Source: Prinia subflava
Lineage: Eukaryota > Chordata > Aves > Passeriformes > Cisticolidae
Assembly (NCBI RefSeq): GCF_021018805.1
Contig: NC_086254.1
Coordinates: forward strand, 23,807,300 to 23,871,299
Direction of reading: 5' to 3'
DNA length: 64,000 nt
Part shown: positions 36,801 to 49,534 of the stretch, one piece after another
How the letters are laid out: each line of letters starts with the position of its first letter
How positions within the stretch are numbered: the first letter of the stretch is position 1
Position numbers and translations under genes: made by a program
The notes under the pieces: model-generated
Seen by the model: only the letters and a program-made list of their open reading frames with translations
The model's database searches: none
Told to the model about the DNA's origin: nothing

Positions 36801-38560
36801 GAACAGAGATTTTGTGACAGAGTAATAATAAGAAAGAATCTGACTGCCAGTTGCTCATTACTGGATCTCTTTTAAATGCCAGAACCTTCTATGTTTGCCT
36901 TCAAACAACACTGAGCACCTAAATCACCATAGTAAACAGATATAGAAAGAGACAGAAAGGTTAAAAGTGTACTCATAATCTCTTGCTTTTCCTCCTAAAC
37001 ATGTTTGATAGCAATATTGTTTCTTAAAAACAATATGACCTCATTTGTAAAGCAATATTCATGCTAAACTAGTCAGCTGTTAAATATCCCCGGCACTGTG
37101 CATGATGATGAAGCTAAACCAGAATTTCAATTATTTTCTGGACACATTTAAAATTATAATACTTTACTGGGTTAGTGTTATAGTTCATCCAAATTACTCA
37201 CGAAGTATCATATCAATCTCCTGCAAGTGCTTACTGCTCCCATCTCTGGGAAGTTGGTGGAAGGAAGGTGCTGCCGGGGGCAGTGACCTTCACGCTGCCT
37301 TAGTGCTGTGCCTGTAAGTGCAGGCAAGCCCAGTGGTCAAAAGTCAGGTTTTTTTTGTTGTTTTGCTGGCCATCATATTCATCACCAAAGCAACAGAGTG
37401 TTCATTTGGACCACCACGTGCAGCAGGACCTTCCTGGAAGGAAAATAAAGAGGGAAATCGGCCGCTTGATGATCTGTGTGTTCTTCCTCTAACGCCGCGA
37501 TCCCGGCAAGGGAAAATTCACACTTCAAAATTATTTGCAGTTTTTTTATTGCCTGGAATGCAAGATCAAAACAAAGCAGGCAGATGAGGAAGATAGATTT
37601 CATTATACTCCCACTTTCTACTTATGTCTCTTATCTAAAGAGATGTTGAGAGAGAAATGATGCATTTAAGCAGCTCTGAGTAACCAGCAGGGATTTATGG
37701 GTGTTACTGGCAAGTCTGGCTTGAAGCAGGTCTTACTGCAGCTGCACTGGGGCTGAGCAGCCAAAAGGAAAATCCAAAGGCCCGCTGCTCTTCAGACAAA
37801 GGTTATAGCAGTGCACATTTAAAACCATATTAAAGTTTTCTAAAATCAGCTTCAATAGGAGGTGCTGGGCAATGCTATTGCAGGGGCTTGTCTTTTATAT
37901 AACATCTTCAGCTGGGCAGGAATTCCGAGCTTTGATAAAACGTGGGGGAAGTGCTGCTGGCTTCATCTCTAACCATCACAGATCACCACACTGAGTCCTC
38001 AGCAAGCTCTGGATTCTGTGTTTTACTTACTGCCCTTACCCCAAAAGGGACAAAGTTTTAGGAGCTCTCTTGAATTGGCTCTTGACTTCTCCATGAGGCT
38101 CTGTTGGATTTAGCCAAGCTGCTCTGTTTTGAGTGACTGGCCAAGAAATAATCAGCCTTTTCACAACAGTAACCAAATAATCTGTATCTCCCATCACACA
38201 ATTGATCATCTATTGACAGAAACAGCAATTTCCCAGCCTAAACACCCAAATCCAACAGTGTGAAGGGCTGGTTCTGCAAGGCCTTTGCACATGGAATATA
38301 GCAATGAAAAGTGACTCTGTGGATCTGTTTTTAGAACAAACCTTGTGCTGTCAGGGCTCAATTCCCTCTCTGCCCAAGAGCCCCCAGGGAAATGCTGGCT
38401 GTTGATCTCTCAGGGTTTATTGCATGTCCTGTGTCCCATCCATGTGCAGCACCTGCTCCAAGCCCAGCCCTTTCCAAGGGGAATGTGCTGTCCATGAGAT
38501 GAGCCATGGAGTCAATAGAAACAAGCCAAAGGTTTATTTATTTTTTTTTTTTTTAGGATA
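33811..38560. other. Intronic stretch, no gene seen
   Basis: Unique intron, mostly AT-rich. It holds a 12-bp triplicate (TAAAGTTTTGTG) at 35357-35391, an A15 run near 35320 and a CpG-bearing patch near 37490 (CTAACGCCGCGATCCCGG). No protein-like ORF. Confidence 0.5.
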
Positions 38561-39120
38561 ACAAGCAAGTGTCCATAAACATAATCCTCATCTCCTTTCT
38601 GTTTATAATTGTAGTTAATATAAATGTACTTCATTACTGGAGAGCAGTCTTCACGGCCATACAATAGCAAACAAATTCTTCAGAAGCATCTTTAATTATT
38701 CATTTGGCTGCACTATATTTTATGCTACTTTTCATAAATGTTAATCTTTATTATTGCCCTACCAGGAAAAAAAAGAAAGGAGGAAAGAAATACCTGTTAT
38801 TAAATGACCTATCAGGCTGACATGGATAAATGTTGGTAGCTATTTAATTGTTTCCCATCTGCAGTTTTATACAGTTTCTATCAAACTGAAGGGTAATTTT
38901 TTTAGTAGCTGCTTATTTTAAATGTACAAAACCCTTGTGTGTAATTCCATTAGCTGCCCTACAGCATTGCAATCTACAGTTTCCCTGAGGCTGTTGTGAA
39001 ATATTGATGAAATCCTTGCTTTTGTGGCTTCCTCTGATACACTAAACATTTGTCTGATGTTAGTTGAACTTGAATGGATCTGTTCAGAGTTATATCAGTA
39101 GTGACTTCAAAGGCTGTAAG
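38561..39120. promoter_or_regulatory. Candidate regulatory element(s)
   Basis: Long AT-rich unique tract with TCTTTAATTATTCATTTGG, TTATTAAATGACCTATCAGG, GCTATTTAATTGTTTCCC (homeodomain plus SOX) and AAATATTGATGAAATCC. Inference from composition. Confidence 0.35.
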
Positions 39121-39655
39121 GCTGTTACAGTTTTTTTTACAAACTGAAGTTTCAAAGCCTTACCATGTGGTACTTTAAAAAAACAAAGTTCATATCAAAT
39201 GAACCAAAGTGTTAGCAATACACTGGTAAGACTCATTACAATTTCAATTTCTATAGATATATATTTTTTTTTTGTGATTCTGATTGGTAGCTCATGCCAT
39301 TGAAAGAAATTTAGATTGGTACTTAGGGCAACCTAGGATAATGAAAGAGGGAAAACATAATTTGAAACTTGGATTTTAAATGAAGTAATCTATAAATTTA
39401 CAAAGCCACTGCTGTTTTCAAAAACAATAAATAGGACAAGAGAAAACAGAAGAAAGGCAAAGAGAGACAAAAGTTTCAGACTTCTCTTTTCATCAGCAAA
39501 GTGATTTACACTGGTGCAATTAAAGTGACTAATGAGGAAAACATATTGGCTGCTCCTGTATCCCTTGAATTTTTCAGGCCATGCTGCATCTTGCAGAGCA
39601 GCCTTTGTGCCTGCACCAGGAACTGAGCAAGCTCACAGGGATGGGCTGGGGATGG
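39121..39655. other. Intronic stretch, no gene seen
   Basis: AT-rich unique intron leading into the 31-bp array; nothing specific. Confidence 0.5.
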
Positions 39656-40770
39656 TGGCAGTGTGACCCTCCCCAGACCTCACCTGGGGATGTGTGACAC
39701 TGCCCAAACCTCACCTGGGGCTGTGTGACCCTCCCCGAATCTCACCTGGGGCTGTGTGACCCTCCCCGAATCTCACCTGTGGCTGTGTGACCCTCCCCAG
39801 ACCTCACCTGGGAATGTGTGACCCTCCCCAGACCTCACCTGGGAATGTGTGACCCTCCCTGAATCTCACCTGTGGCTGTGTGACCCTCCCCAGACCTCAC
39901 CTGGGGATGTGTGACACTGCTCAAACCTCACCTAGGGCTGTGTGACACTGCCCAAACCTCACCTGGGGCTGGGTGACACTGCCCAAACCTCACCTGGGGA
40001 TGTGTGACATTGCCCAAACCCCACCTGTGACTGTGTGACACTGCCCAAACCTCACCTGTGGCTGTGTGACATTGCCCAAACCCCACCTGTGACTGTGTGA
40101 CCCTCCCCAGACCTCACCTGGGGCTGTGTGACACTGCCCAAACCTCACCTGGGGCTGTGTGACCCTCCCCAGACCTCACCTGTGGCTGTGTGACACTGCC
40201 CAAACCTCACCTGGGGCTGTGTGACCCTCCCCGAATCTCACCTGGGGCTGTGTGACCCTCCCCAGACCTCACCTGTGGCTGTGTGACCCTCCCCAAACCT
40301 CACCTGTGGCTGTGTGACCCTCCCCAGACCTCACCTGTGGCTGTGTGACCCTCCCCAAACCTCACCTGTGGCTGTGTGACCCTCCCCAAACCTCACCTGG
40401 GGATATGTGACCCTCCCCAAACCTCACCTGGGGATGTGTGACCCTCCCCAGACCTCACCTGGGGATGTGTGACCCTCCCCAAACCTCACCTGGGGATGTG
40501 TGACCCTCCCCAGACCTCACCTGGGGATGTGTGACCCTCCCCAGACCTCACCTGTGGCTGTGTGACCCTCCCCAGACCTCACCTGTGGCTGTGTGACCCT
40601 CCCCAGACCTCACCTGTGGCTGTGTGACATTGCCCAAACCCCACCTGGGGCTGTGTGACACTGCCCAAACCTCACCTGTGGCTGTGTGACACTGCCCAAA
40701 CCTCACCTGTGGCTGTGTGACACTGCCCAAACCTCACCTGGGGCTGTGTGACCCTCCCCAAACCTCACCT
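39656..40770 (+). repeat. 31-bp minisatellite, about 36 units
   Basis: Tandem array of a 31-bp unit whose halves read GGCTGTGTGACCCTCCCC and AGACCTCACCTGT. Two main variants interleave: type A has CCCTCCCCAGACC, type B has CACTGCCCAAACC, with hybrids CCCTCCCCAAACC and CCCTCCCCGAATC. B units cluster near 39690-39710, 39910-40110 and 40620-40740, while A units dominate 40200-40620. Virtually every unit carries a CACCTG E-box core. There are no unique spacers, so it is not a CRISPR array. Confidence 0.97.
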
Positions 40771-43700
40771 GCTGAGGCCAGGACAGCAGGGCGGTGTGAG
40801 GGAGGGCAGCTGGAGTGGTTGGGACAAGGGCGAGGTTGAGCTCTTTGCAGTCACAACATTCTTTAGGAGAATTTTATTTGGAAGTACAATCTGGGGATCA
40901 GCTGGTTGTAAAACTGGCACTGTCAGTTCCAAGAGTTTGTAGAAAATAAGTATTTTTAACGAGAGGCAAATGATTGATTCACTGGCACTCAGAGCCCTCG
41001 TGTGAGGAACTGGAGCTCCTGGCTCCAAGCGTGGTGGGATCCTTTCCTGCAGCAGCCAGGACCTGGCATGGAATGGATTCAAACTGACTGAATCCAGAGC
41101 ATGGCAAGGATGGCTGGAGCTGCTTTTTATTCCATAGCTGCCTATGCAAACAATGTTATCCTTAAGGAAAATTATTCAAGAAAAACCTCCACAATAATTC
41201 CTTCCCTCCTCTGCGCTCACCTCAGCAGCTCACATCAGTTCACCTCTCTTTTTGCTTGTGTTGTGGGTTTTTTCCTGCTTTATTATTGGTTTTGAGTTTG
41301 TTGGTCACTCACAAGCAGCTCCCTCCAGCCACTGATCATTTGGATCATAAATGTGCAGGTTGAAGTGCAAAGGACATAATCTCCTCTGCTTTGGCTGCTA
41401 AGGGCCCACTGAAACTCGGGGGTATTTTGCCTTCTTAACCAGTAGGAAATTGGATATTTAATAGAAAACTTTATAACACAACTCTAATTAAAGTACAACA
41501 AAATGAAAGCCCCAAATTGCTTCATTTCAGCATCATATATAAATAATAGTTATGGCTTCGTGGCATTGCCTTTGTGTGTTAGAATTCAGTCGGTGTGGAA
41601 GCCACTCTTTGCTCCTGCAGGAGCTGCTCCTGTCCCCCCGCCGTGGATGGTGGTGGGTGTTCCTGCTCCTACTCTGCAAGAGGCAGGAATTCCTGCCTTG
41701 CTATCAGCTGCTGTAACTACTTGAAAAATAAATTTCTAGGGGGAAAAAACCCTCAAAGGAATATTGGGAAAAATCCCTCCTTTGAGATGCCAATTTGTTT
41801 TGGACACAAAATTCATCACCATGGTGGTGATGCACACTGAGCCACTGTAAATGAGTGTGGGTGTGATGGTAAAGAGTAACAGCAGCAAAAGCTGAAAAAA
41901 GTGCCCCATTATCCAAATTAATGAACTGGCCCCCCAGCAGAGAGGCAACTGAGCATCTTCAGCCTTCTCTGAGAATGTCTAAAACCTTCCTGTGGCTGCA
42001 CCTGGCTTTGGAACCACAACTCAATACCAGGGCTGTCCTGCCCTTTGTCCCTTCCATCCGTCATTCAGAGCCAGGTGCTCTCTGTGCCAGAGTCAGGAAC
42101 CTTTCCCTCTGATTTCTTCCACCTTGGAGAACTGCACAGGAAATTATTTCCATGGTACAAAATTTTGAACATAGCCTTAAAAACTCTGAAATCCCACAGT
42201 TCACTCCTTTATGGCAAATTTCATATTTTGAGAGTTCTTTCCATGGAATTCCATTGCTTTTCTAGAGTGTTCTGTTGATTTTAATCCCATTAAATTCCAA
42301 AATGTCTTTGATAAAGAGTTATGCAATGGAGTAGGGAACTGTTTTTCCCCCAGCTGCCAATTTCTCTCCTCAGCTGATTTTCAGACTGGGATGAGACTGT
42401 AGCTCTGAACTCCTCCAAAGAGCCAGGTTAAGATTTGTCTGTGGGTGCTTAATGCAGTTCGACATCCTGGAGAAGGAGGAACGAGAAGTGGTCACTATCC
42501 ATTATCTGCTTGGAACCTTTCAGAGAAAGAAACAGCTTCTGCCAAACACAAAAAGATGTTTGAGCTGAAGCCAGACAAGGAGGGAACAAGATCACCTTCC
42601 AGCACTGTGAGATTGCTTTCCTGACCATGTTGTTTCAAGGAAAACTGGAATATGGATGGCTGAAGACGTGCAGGTGGTGCCGTGGGTTTTACATGGATTA
42701 GCAGAGTTGTTCTGGACAATGATTCACTGTCCCTTCTCTTGGCAGAAAATAAATTTTCCAGTCTTGGAAAGGAACTTGTGTGTATATATATATATATGTA
42801 TTTTAATAAATGTTTCTCTACATGGAAAAAGAGCAAATTTGAGTGAAAATAGTTCAAATTTCACTAAAGTGAAAATAGTATCCGCTGGTGGAAAAGTTAG
42901 CAGTCAGAATGGACACTTTTGACAAAAATCTGTATTAACCCTTCACAATTCAGGTCAGGAGGGATGGATAAGGTGGTGCCACTGGCAGGTTTGTCCTGGA
43001 GTCAGTGCTGGATTCACCCCGGGAGCCTGGCTCGGTGCTGTCTGCAGGGAAAGTCCCTGCTCCAAGGGCATGGGGTGCTTTCAGACCCAGTTTTTGCAGG
43101 TGTATTAACTGAACCTGGTTTATTTTAGCTCCTCTGTGGAAATATTCCAGAAATAGCTTAGCAAATGTCCTCTTTGAAGAATAAAGAACCAGCTGTTTAT
43201 TGCAGCTCTCATCCTAGAGAAGCAGGTTTCTGAGGTTGCCATGAATCCAATCACAAAGACACAAAGGGGAATTAAGAAAACAAATAATTTGGAATTATAT
43301 TTGTGATTATTATCCATATAATAATATTATCCTTACTGATATCATGATTTTGCCTTATCCTGTCTTGAGGTCAATCAGCACGAAACCAAAGACTGCATTT
43401 CCATTTAGGAAGCCAAAAATTGCTTCCATTCAATGCTTTGAAGGTCCTGAGTTTTGTCAATTCTTAATGATAGTGACATTTCAGTCTCCCACTCCCTCAG
43501 GACTGCACTTTTCCCATTTCACATCTGCCTGGGCCTGCTTAATTTCGGTGGGAAAAATTTCCATCTAGGAAAGGGAGGAAGCATTCATCCACTGATTGAG
43601 TTTGGATTTCTTTCGTGTTATTTTCTTCCCTGTAACACAGTCACACATGAGGATCTCAGAGGTTTGGAATGTCAGAATAAGCCTGGGGGAGAACTGGTGG

Positions 43701-44142
43701 GAAGAGAACAGGTCACTCAACAATTTATTACATGGACATCAGTGTGACGTGCAAAATTTATGCTGCTTATTACAGACTCTGCATTTAAAGCATGTGGGTG
43801 TACAGATATGAGACACTCTTTCCTTCTAAAATAAATAATGCAAAGTCCACTTAAATTAATGTTATTTCTGTTAACCAGCTACATCCCTTCATGTCCAATG
43901 AAATCTTACTAAAAAGCCCTGTTGGAAGAACACGAGCATCTCTTGTACCCGAGGTTGTCTTGTAGAACTGGTCTCCACTGTCCTTAAAATGCCCACAGCA
44001 ATTTAAATCATTTACATAAACAGAAATGCTTTTACATGGAGGGTACTGAAATGTGGTTTTAAAGCTGCCCAAACCCCTAAACCATTAAAACAGATGTGAC
44101 TGATGGTTTTGTGAAATTTTGATGGTGCTTTCTGGCAAGTTG
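40771..44142. other. Intronic stretch, no gene seen
   Basis: Unique intron with alternating AT-rich and moderate-GC parts and a short (TA)n tract at 42783-42797. ORFs are short and unrecognised. Confidence 0.5.
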
Positions 44143-44466
44143 GGATCGCAGAATCACAGAATCTCCAGTGCCACCCCTGCCATGTCAGGGACACCTCCCA
44201 CTGTCCCAGGCTGCTCCCAGCCCTGCCCAGCCTGGCCTTGGGCACTGCCAGGGATCCAGGGGCAGCCACAGCTGCTCTGGGCACCCTGTGCCAGGCCCTC
44301 AGCACCCTCACAGGAAGGAATTTCATCCATATATCTAATCTAAAGCTCCTCTCTGTCAGTTTGAAGCCGTTCCTCCTTGTCTGTCCCTACAGTTCCTGAT
44401 GGAGAATCCCTCTCTGGCTTCCCTGTAGACCCCCTGGAGATACTGGAACCAGTACTGCTCCCACTT
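44143..44466 (-). mobile_element. CR1 LINE fragment, 3' end, minus orientation
   Basis: CGCAGAATCACAGAATCTCC (terminal repeat), TGTCAGGGACACCTCCCACT, CCAGCCTGGCCTTGGGCAC, GCCAGGGATCCAGGGG, TCTAATCTAAAGCTCCTCTC, TTTGAAGCCGTTCCTCCTTG and AGACCCCCTGGAGATACTGG follow in the order expected for reverse-complement CR1. This is the best preserved CR1 3' end in the window. Confidence 0.93.
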
Positions 44467-46419
44467 ACATGAGATTGTGTCAGTATCTTACACAGACACA
44501 AAAAAAAAAAAAGATTCCTCAGCACAAGTTACTCTTCTGTAAAGGTTACAGTAAACATGTCAATGCCTAATTAAGCAGCAAATTTTATCCATATTGTGGG
44601 GGATGTGCAGCTGTCTCTTACTTCTGCTTTTCCTAGACAAGGACAAAGGATCTTGTGAGGAATAAACTACTGTATGTGCCTTCCAAAGGAAAACTTAACT
44701 CCTGGTGAAAAATGAGTTAATGACACTCAAAGAAGAGCTGCTGGAATGGAGAATGCAATTTGCAGTGACCCAAAGCTATGGGAATGCTCTTTGTCGAGTG
44801 TTTTGTCTGATTCCTTCCTTAGATCCCCCTGTTTTTGTTGTGTGGTGTGCCTGGCACTGGTACAAATCCTGGGGAGGGGCCACAGGGTCACTGCTCCTCA
44901 CCTGGGGACCTTCTGCCACCTCCATGTCTCTGCCTTCTCCTACATCCCCCAAAAAACACACAGCAAAGGGAAAGTGGTATCTGCTATTCATTTTTACTAG
45001 GGAAAATTTAGAGAGAAGAAACTATTGAAGTGTGAGTGTTGTCTTTGCTGCTGCTCCAGTCTGATCACCTGTTAATGTTTGCTGTGACCCTGCTCATGCT
45101 AAAGGGATTAGCTTTAATATTTAGCACTTAACATTTAATATTTAGCTGCTTTGCTGAAAGCTTCTGCTGAGGAGCAGAGTGTTCCTCCCACTGTGTGATT
45201 ATTACTGTTTTATCAGGCTCGAGTGACGTGCAGGTCATTTGTTCAGTGCCACCGCTGTGTTTTTACCTCTGGTTGTGACACCTTCTGGTACCACTCCTGG
45301 ACTAAGCCAAGCCCAGCTCTAAGCCAAGCCCAGCTCTAAGCCTGTGTGACAGGTGTGGTTCCTAAACTGATGGCAAGGGTGTGGCAAAGATGCCACATGG
45401 ATTTCTCAGCTCCCATCACACAGAGAGCCATCGTTTCCCTCTTGTGCTGCCCCTTCATCCAGGGAATGGTTCCTCTCTTTGGCCTGATGGCAAACGTGTG
45501 GGAAGGGGCCAGATCCTGCAAATAGACTGGAAAATGAAGGCTTTGTCCAGAGGGTCCTCAGAAAAGTGGAACACTTTCTCTGGGTTTGCCAGAAGGATAG
45601 CTTTGGGTCAGGAGTACCATATTCAAGGGAGCAAAGTGAGCCAGGTTCTTAAAGAGCCATAAACTGAATTCCAGATAATGGGAAGGAATTGGATTCTCAA
45701 TATACTCTTCCAGAATCAAGTTCATTTTAGTAATCAAAGAGATAATTTGCCAAATAAAATCCTTCTGGATTTGTTTTAGGATTAACTTCGGTTTACCTCT
45801 GTCAAATCTTCTGTGACTTCCAAGGGTTCTTGTCCTGAAATTTATGTATTTTACTGAGGCACAATTTGCTTTTATGGTACACAGTACTTTACTTTTATAA
45901 ACAAAAGGGTTTCACTTATGCCTATTAACGCTTTCAGATGTTGTATTTTGACATATAAATTATTTGTGTACATTCTAAAGTGCATTTTTAGGTGATCAAA
46001 TGGCAAAAGGTTACTGTACCTAGATGATGCTCTGAACCAGCAAGATTATGGCACTTATTTTTCTTCTCTTTCTTGCAAATTCAACCCTTTCTCTCACCGA
46101 GGCTAAAAACAATTTCATAGAATTGAAGCTTTTAGTATAAACTTTAAATTCTTACATATGAATTTTCCAACTGTCCCATTACAGGACAGTTAGAATTATA
46201 CTCCCATGACAGGAAAATTATTAACTCTGGATCTCTGGCAGTTATAAAGAATTATGATCATCTGCCAACAAAATGCAGCAACTTTCACAAAAAAAGAGAC
46301 ATCATTTGGCTTTTTTTTCACTTCCAGAACTAACAGACAATATAGTTATAGATTAAAACAAAATCCAGTAAAGAAAACACATAGTAAAAGTAGAAAACTG
46401 GAACTGTAGCATTCCCCTT
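44467..46419. other. Intronic stretch before the TSHZ2 exon
   Basis: Unique, increasingly AT-rich intron. A 17-bp tandem duplication (TAAGCCAAGCCCAGCTC) lies at about 45304-45340. The last 600 bp (45840-46419) are AT-rich with TTGACATATAAATTATTTG and could be conserved exon-flanking sequence. No gene. Confidence 0.5.
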
Positions 46420-46455
46420 TAACAGGTTATTTCATATATTGACATTACATTTCAG
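46420..46455 (+). other. TSHZ2: Splice acceptor of the TSHZ2 main exon
   Basis: A T-rich stretch ends in TTTCAG at 46450-46455 immediately before the coding frame. Upstream of it the reading frame closes at TGA 46440-46442. The exon starts in phase 1, so exon 1 must supply the first base of a Gly codon. A second AACAG lies about 30 nt upstream, but using it would include the in-frame TGA. Confidence 0.9.
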
Positions 46456-49400
46456 GTTATGTCCAAGAGGAAGATTTAAAGGAAGAGGAAGATATAAAGG
46501 AGGAGGAAGAAGATGACGATGACAGCAACTCCACTGCTCAGCTGCAGGGCAGCAACGACACCGGCACGGATGAGGAGCACGAGGTGGGTCCTGAGCAGAA
46601 AGGGAACTTCAGTTTCCAGAATTCCCCTGTCAGCCACGTGTCCAACCAGGATGCGGAGAACGAGTCACTGCTGAGTGACGGCAGTGACCATGTGGCAGAC
46701 ATCAAAAACATCTGCTCCAGGGAGCCCCAGGAGCCCAAGAGCAGCGCCCACCCCAAAGCCCAGAGCGAAGCACACAACTGCATGGATAAAATGACAGCAG
46801 TCTATGCCAACATCCTGTCGGACTCTTACTGGACAGGCTTGGGGCTGGGTTTCAAGTTGTCCAGCTCTGAAAAGAGGAGCTGCGACAACAGGAACGGAGG
46901 GAGCAAAGCCGATTTCGATTGGCACCAAGACGCGCTGTCCAAAAGCTTGCAGCAGAATTTACCTTCCAGGCCTGTCTCCAAGCCCAACCTGTTCAGCTCG
47001 GTGCAGCTCTACAGGCAGAGCAGCAAAATGTGCGGGACTGTGTTCACGGGCGCCAGCCGGTTCCGCTGCCGGCAGTGCAGCGCTGCCTACGACACCTTGG
47101 TAGAGCTCACGGTGCACATGAACGAGACAGGGCACTACCAGGACGACAACCACAAAAAGGACAAGCACAGACCTACCAGCTACTCCAAGCCCCGCAAAAG
47201 GGCGTTCCAGGACATGGACAAGGAAGATGCACAAAAAGTTCTCAAGTGTATGTTCTGTGGTGACTCTTTTGATTCCCTTCAAGATCTGAGCGTTCATATG
47301 ATAAAAACAAAACATTACCAAAAAGTGCCTTTGAAGGAGCCGGTACCAACCATTTCTTCAAAAATGGTCACTCCAGCCAAGAAACGCGTGTTTGATGTGA
47401 ACAGGCCTTGCTCCCCTGACTCCACGACGGGGTCTTTCTCCGACACCTTCTCCCCTCAGAAGAACTCGAACCTGCAGCTCTCCTCCAACAACCGCTACGG
47501 GTACCAGAACGGGGCCAGCTACACCTGGCAGTTCGAGGCCTGCAAATCCCAGATTTTGAAGTGTATGGAATGTGGGAGCTCCCATGATACCCTGCAGCAG
47601 CTCACGACCCACATGATGGTCACTGGCCATTTCTTGAAAGTCACGAGTTCAGCTTCAAAGAAAGGAAAGCAACTTGTTCTGGATCCTTTAGCTGTGGAAA
47701 AAATGCAATCGCTGTCTGAAGCACCAGCCAGTGACAGCCCTGTTTCAAAATCAACCAGTAAATCATCTGCAGAATGCATAGGTCCTGCCTCTGAACTTAA
47801 AAAGGAAAGCAAAAAAGATAAAGCTGATGATGCAAACAAAGATGAGAAAGCAATGAAAACTGAGGAGTACGAAGACACTCTTCAGAAACCCCTGGATCCC
47901 ACCATGAAATACCAGTACCTCCGAGAAGAAGATTTAGAAGATGGTTCAAAGGGTGGTGGGGACATTCTAAAGTCCTTGGAGAACACTGTCACGACAGCCA
48001 TCAATAAGGCTCAGAACGGAGCTCCCAGCTGGAGTGCCTATCCCAGCATCCACGCAGCTTACCAGCTCTCCGAGGGAGCCAAGCCATCCTTGCCCGTGGG
48101 ATCCCAGGTGCTCCAAATCAGGCCAACCATGACCAATAAATTGAGGCCCATAGCTCCCAAGTGGAAGGTGATGCCTCTGGTCCCTATCTCAGCAAACGTG
48201 AGCCAGTGCACTCAAGTGAAGAAGGAGGCTGAGGACAAGGAGGAGGTACAAAAGGACCATGCTAAGGAGGGAGTCCAGGCTGAGCCAGCCTCGCTCAGCC
48301 AGAGCGAGAGGGAGCCTCTCCTCAAAGCTGAAGCCTCTGTGGAGCCAAAAAAGACAGAACCGTGTCCCTTGAAAGAAGAAGACAAAATCAAAGAGGACAG
48401 TGGAAAAGAAAAGCCAGTCCTCAAGGAGCCACCAGCAGCTTCTCTCAGTAACGGCTGCGCTGCTGCCAACCATTCCTCGGAGCTGCCCTGTGTGAACCCC
48501 CTGAGCGCGCTGCAGTCAGTCCTGAACAATCACCTGGGCAAGGCCACTGAGCCCTTACAGCCTCAATCCAACTGCAGCCCCAGCTCTAGCACAATTTCCA
48601 TGTTCCACAAACCCAATCTAAACATGATGGAGAAGCCGGTTTTATCTCCCGCTCCAACCCCACCAAAGCCTGCGAGCGTATCCAGGCACTATTTGTTCGA
48701 GAACAATGATCAGCCTATTGACCTGACCAAATCCAAAGGCAAGAAAGCTGAGTCAGCTCAAGCACAATCCTGTACTTCTCCACCTCAAAAGCACGCTCTG
48801 TCTGACATCGCCGACATGGTCAAAGTTCTTCCCAAAGCTACCACACCAAAACCTGCTGCATCCTCAAGGATCCCGTCCATGAAGTTGGAAATCGATGTCC
48901 GACGCTTCGAGGACGTCTCCACGGAAGTCTCCACTCTGCATAAAAGGAAGGGCAGGCAGTCAAACTGGAACCCTCAGCACCTGCTCATTTTGCAAGCTCA
49001 GTTTGCTTCCAGCCTCTTCCAGACGTCTGAAGGTAAATATTTATTATCAGATCTAGGCCCACAAGAGCGCATGCAGATTTCCAAATTCACTGGACTGTCG
49101 ATGACCACCATCAGCCACTGGCTGGCAAATGTCAAGTATCAACTTAGGAAAACCGGAGGAACAAAGTTTTTGAAAAACATGGACAAAGGACACCCAGTCT
49201 TTTATTGCAGCGACTGTGCATCTCAGTTCCGAACCCCCTCTACTTACATTAGCCACTTAGAATCCCACCTAGGTTTCCAAATGAAAGACATGAACAGGCT
49301 GGCTGTGGAGCAGCAAACCAAGGTAGAGCAAGAAATCTCCAGAGTTTCAGTTCAAAGATCTCCTGAAACAATAGCTGGAGAAGAGGACACAGACTCTAAG

Positions 49401-49526
49401 TTCAAATGTAAGTTGTGCTGTCGGACATTTGCGAGCAAACATGCAGTAAAACTTCATCTAAGCAAAACACACAGCAAGTCACCAGAACACCATTCACAAT
49501 TTGTAGCAGAAGTGGATGAAGAATAA
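46456..49526 (+). CDS. TSHZ2: TSHZ2, teashirt zinc finger homeobox 2, main coding exon (5' partial)
   Basis: This exon encodes nearly all of a Teashirt-family nuclear zinc-finger/homeobox protein; the family acts as transcriptional repressors in development. Numbering assumes ~14 residues from exon 1. An acidic run (about residues 17-37) comes first. Three wide-spaced C2H2 fingers follow: Cys218/221-His234/240 (47067-47135), Cys278/281-His294/300 (47247-47315) and Cys383/386-His399/405 (47562-47630). A PIDLT motif of the CtBP-binding type lies at 48714-48731, and an atypical homeodomain with the core ISHWLANVKYQL spans 48942-49157. Two C-terminal C2H2 fingers lie at 49206-49268 and 49407-49472. 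The frame opens at a splice acceptor; the first two bases complete a Gly codon started in exon 1. The in-frame GTG at 46584 is Val, not a start. Predicted full length (~1,036 aa) matches human TSHZ2 (~1,034). Near-identity to remembered TSHZ2 across fingers and homeodomain, including the final VDEE, separates it from TSHZ1 and TSHZ3. No frameshift or internal stop is seen. Confidence 0.97.
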
Positions 49527-49534
49527 CTCTTAAG

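Larger units (their letters stand above)
1..46455 (+). other. TSHZ2: TSHZ2 intron 1 (3' part)
   Basis: Everything upstream of the acceptor at 46455 reads as one intron. No sequence encoding the conserved TSHZ2 exon-1 peptide (Met-Pro-Arg-Arg-Lys...) is present on the + strand, so exon 1 and the promoter lie further upstream. The intron holds candidate regulatory elements, CR1 fragments and four minisatellites, each listed separately. No other gene is supported. Confidence 0.8.

Noticed and set aside
39656..40770. Possible CRISPR-like direct repeat array
   Set aside because: Units are contiguous with no unique spacers, and the host is a vertebrate; it is a minisatellite.
46538..48529. Minus-strand ORFs opposite the TSHZ2 exon
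   Set aside because: Shadows of the strongly biased TSHZ2 coding sequence with no independent support.
46584..49526. GTG at 46584 as the TSHZ2 start
   Set aside because: Vertebrate TSHZ2 starts in exon 1; the frame continues upstream to a good acceptor and encodes the conserved acidic N-terminus.
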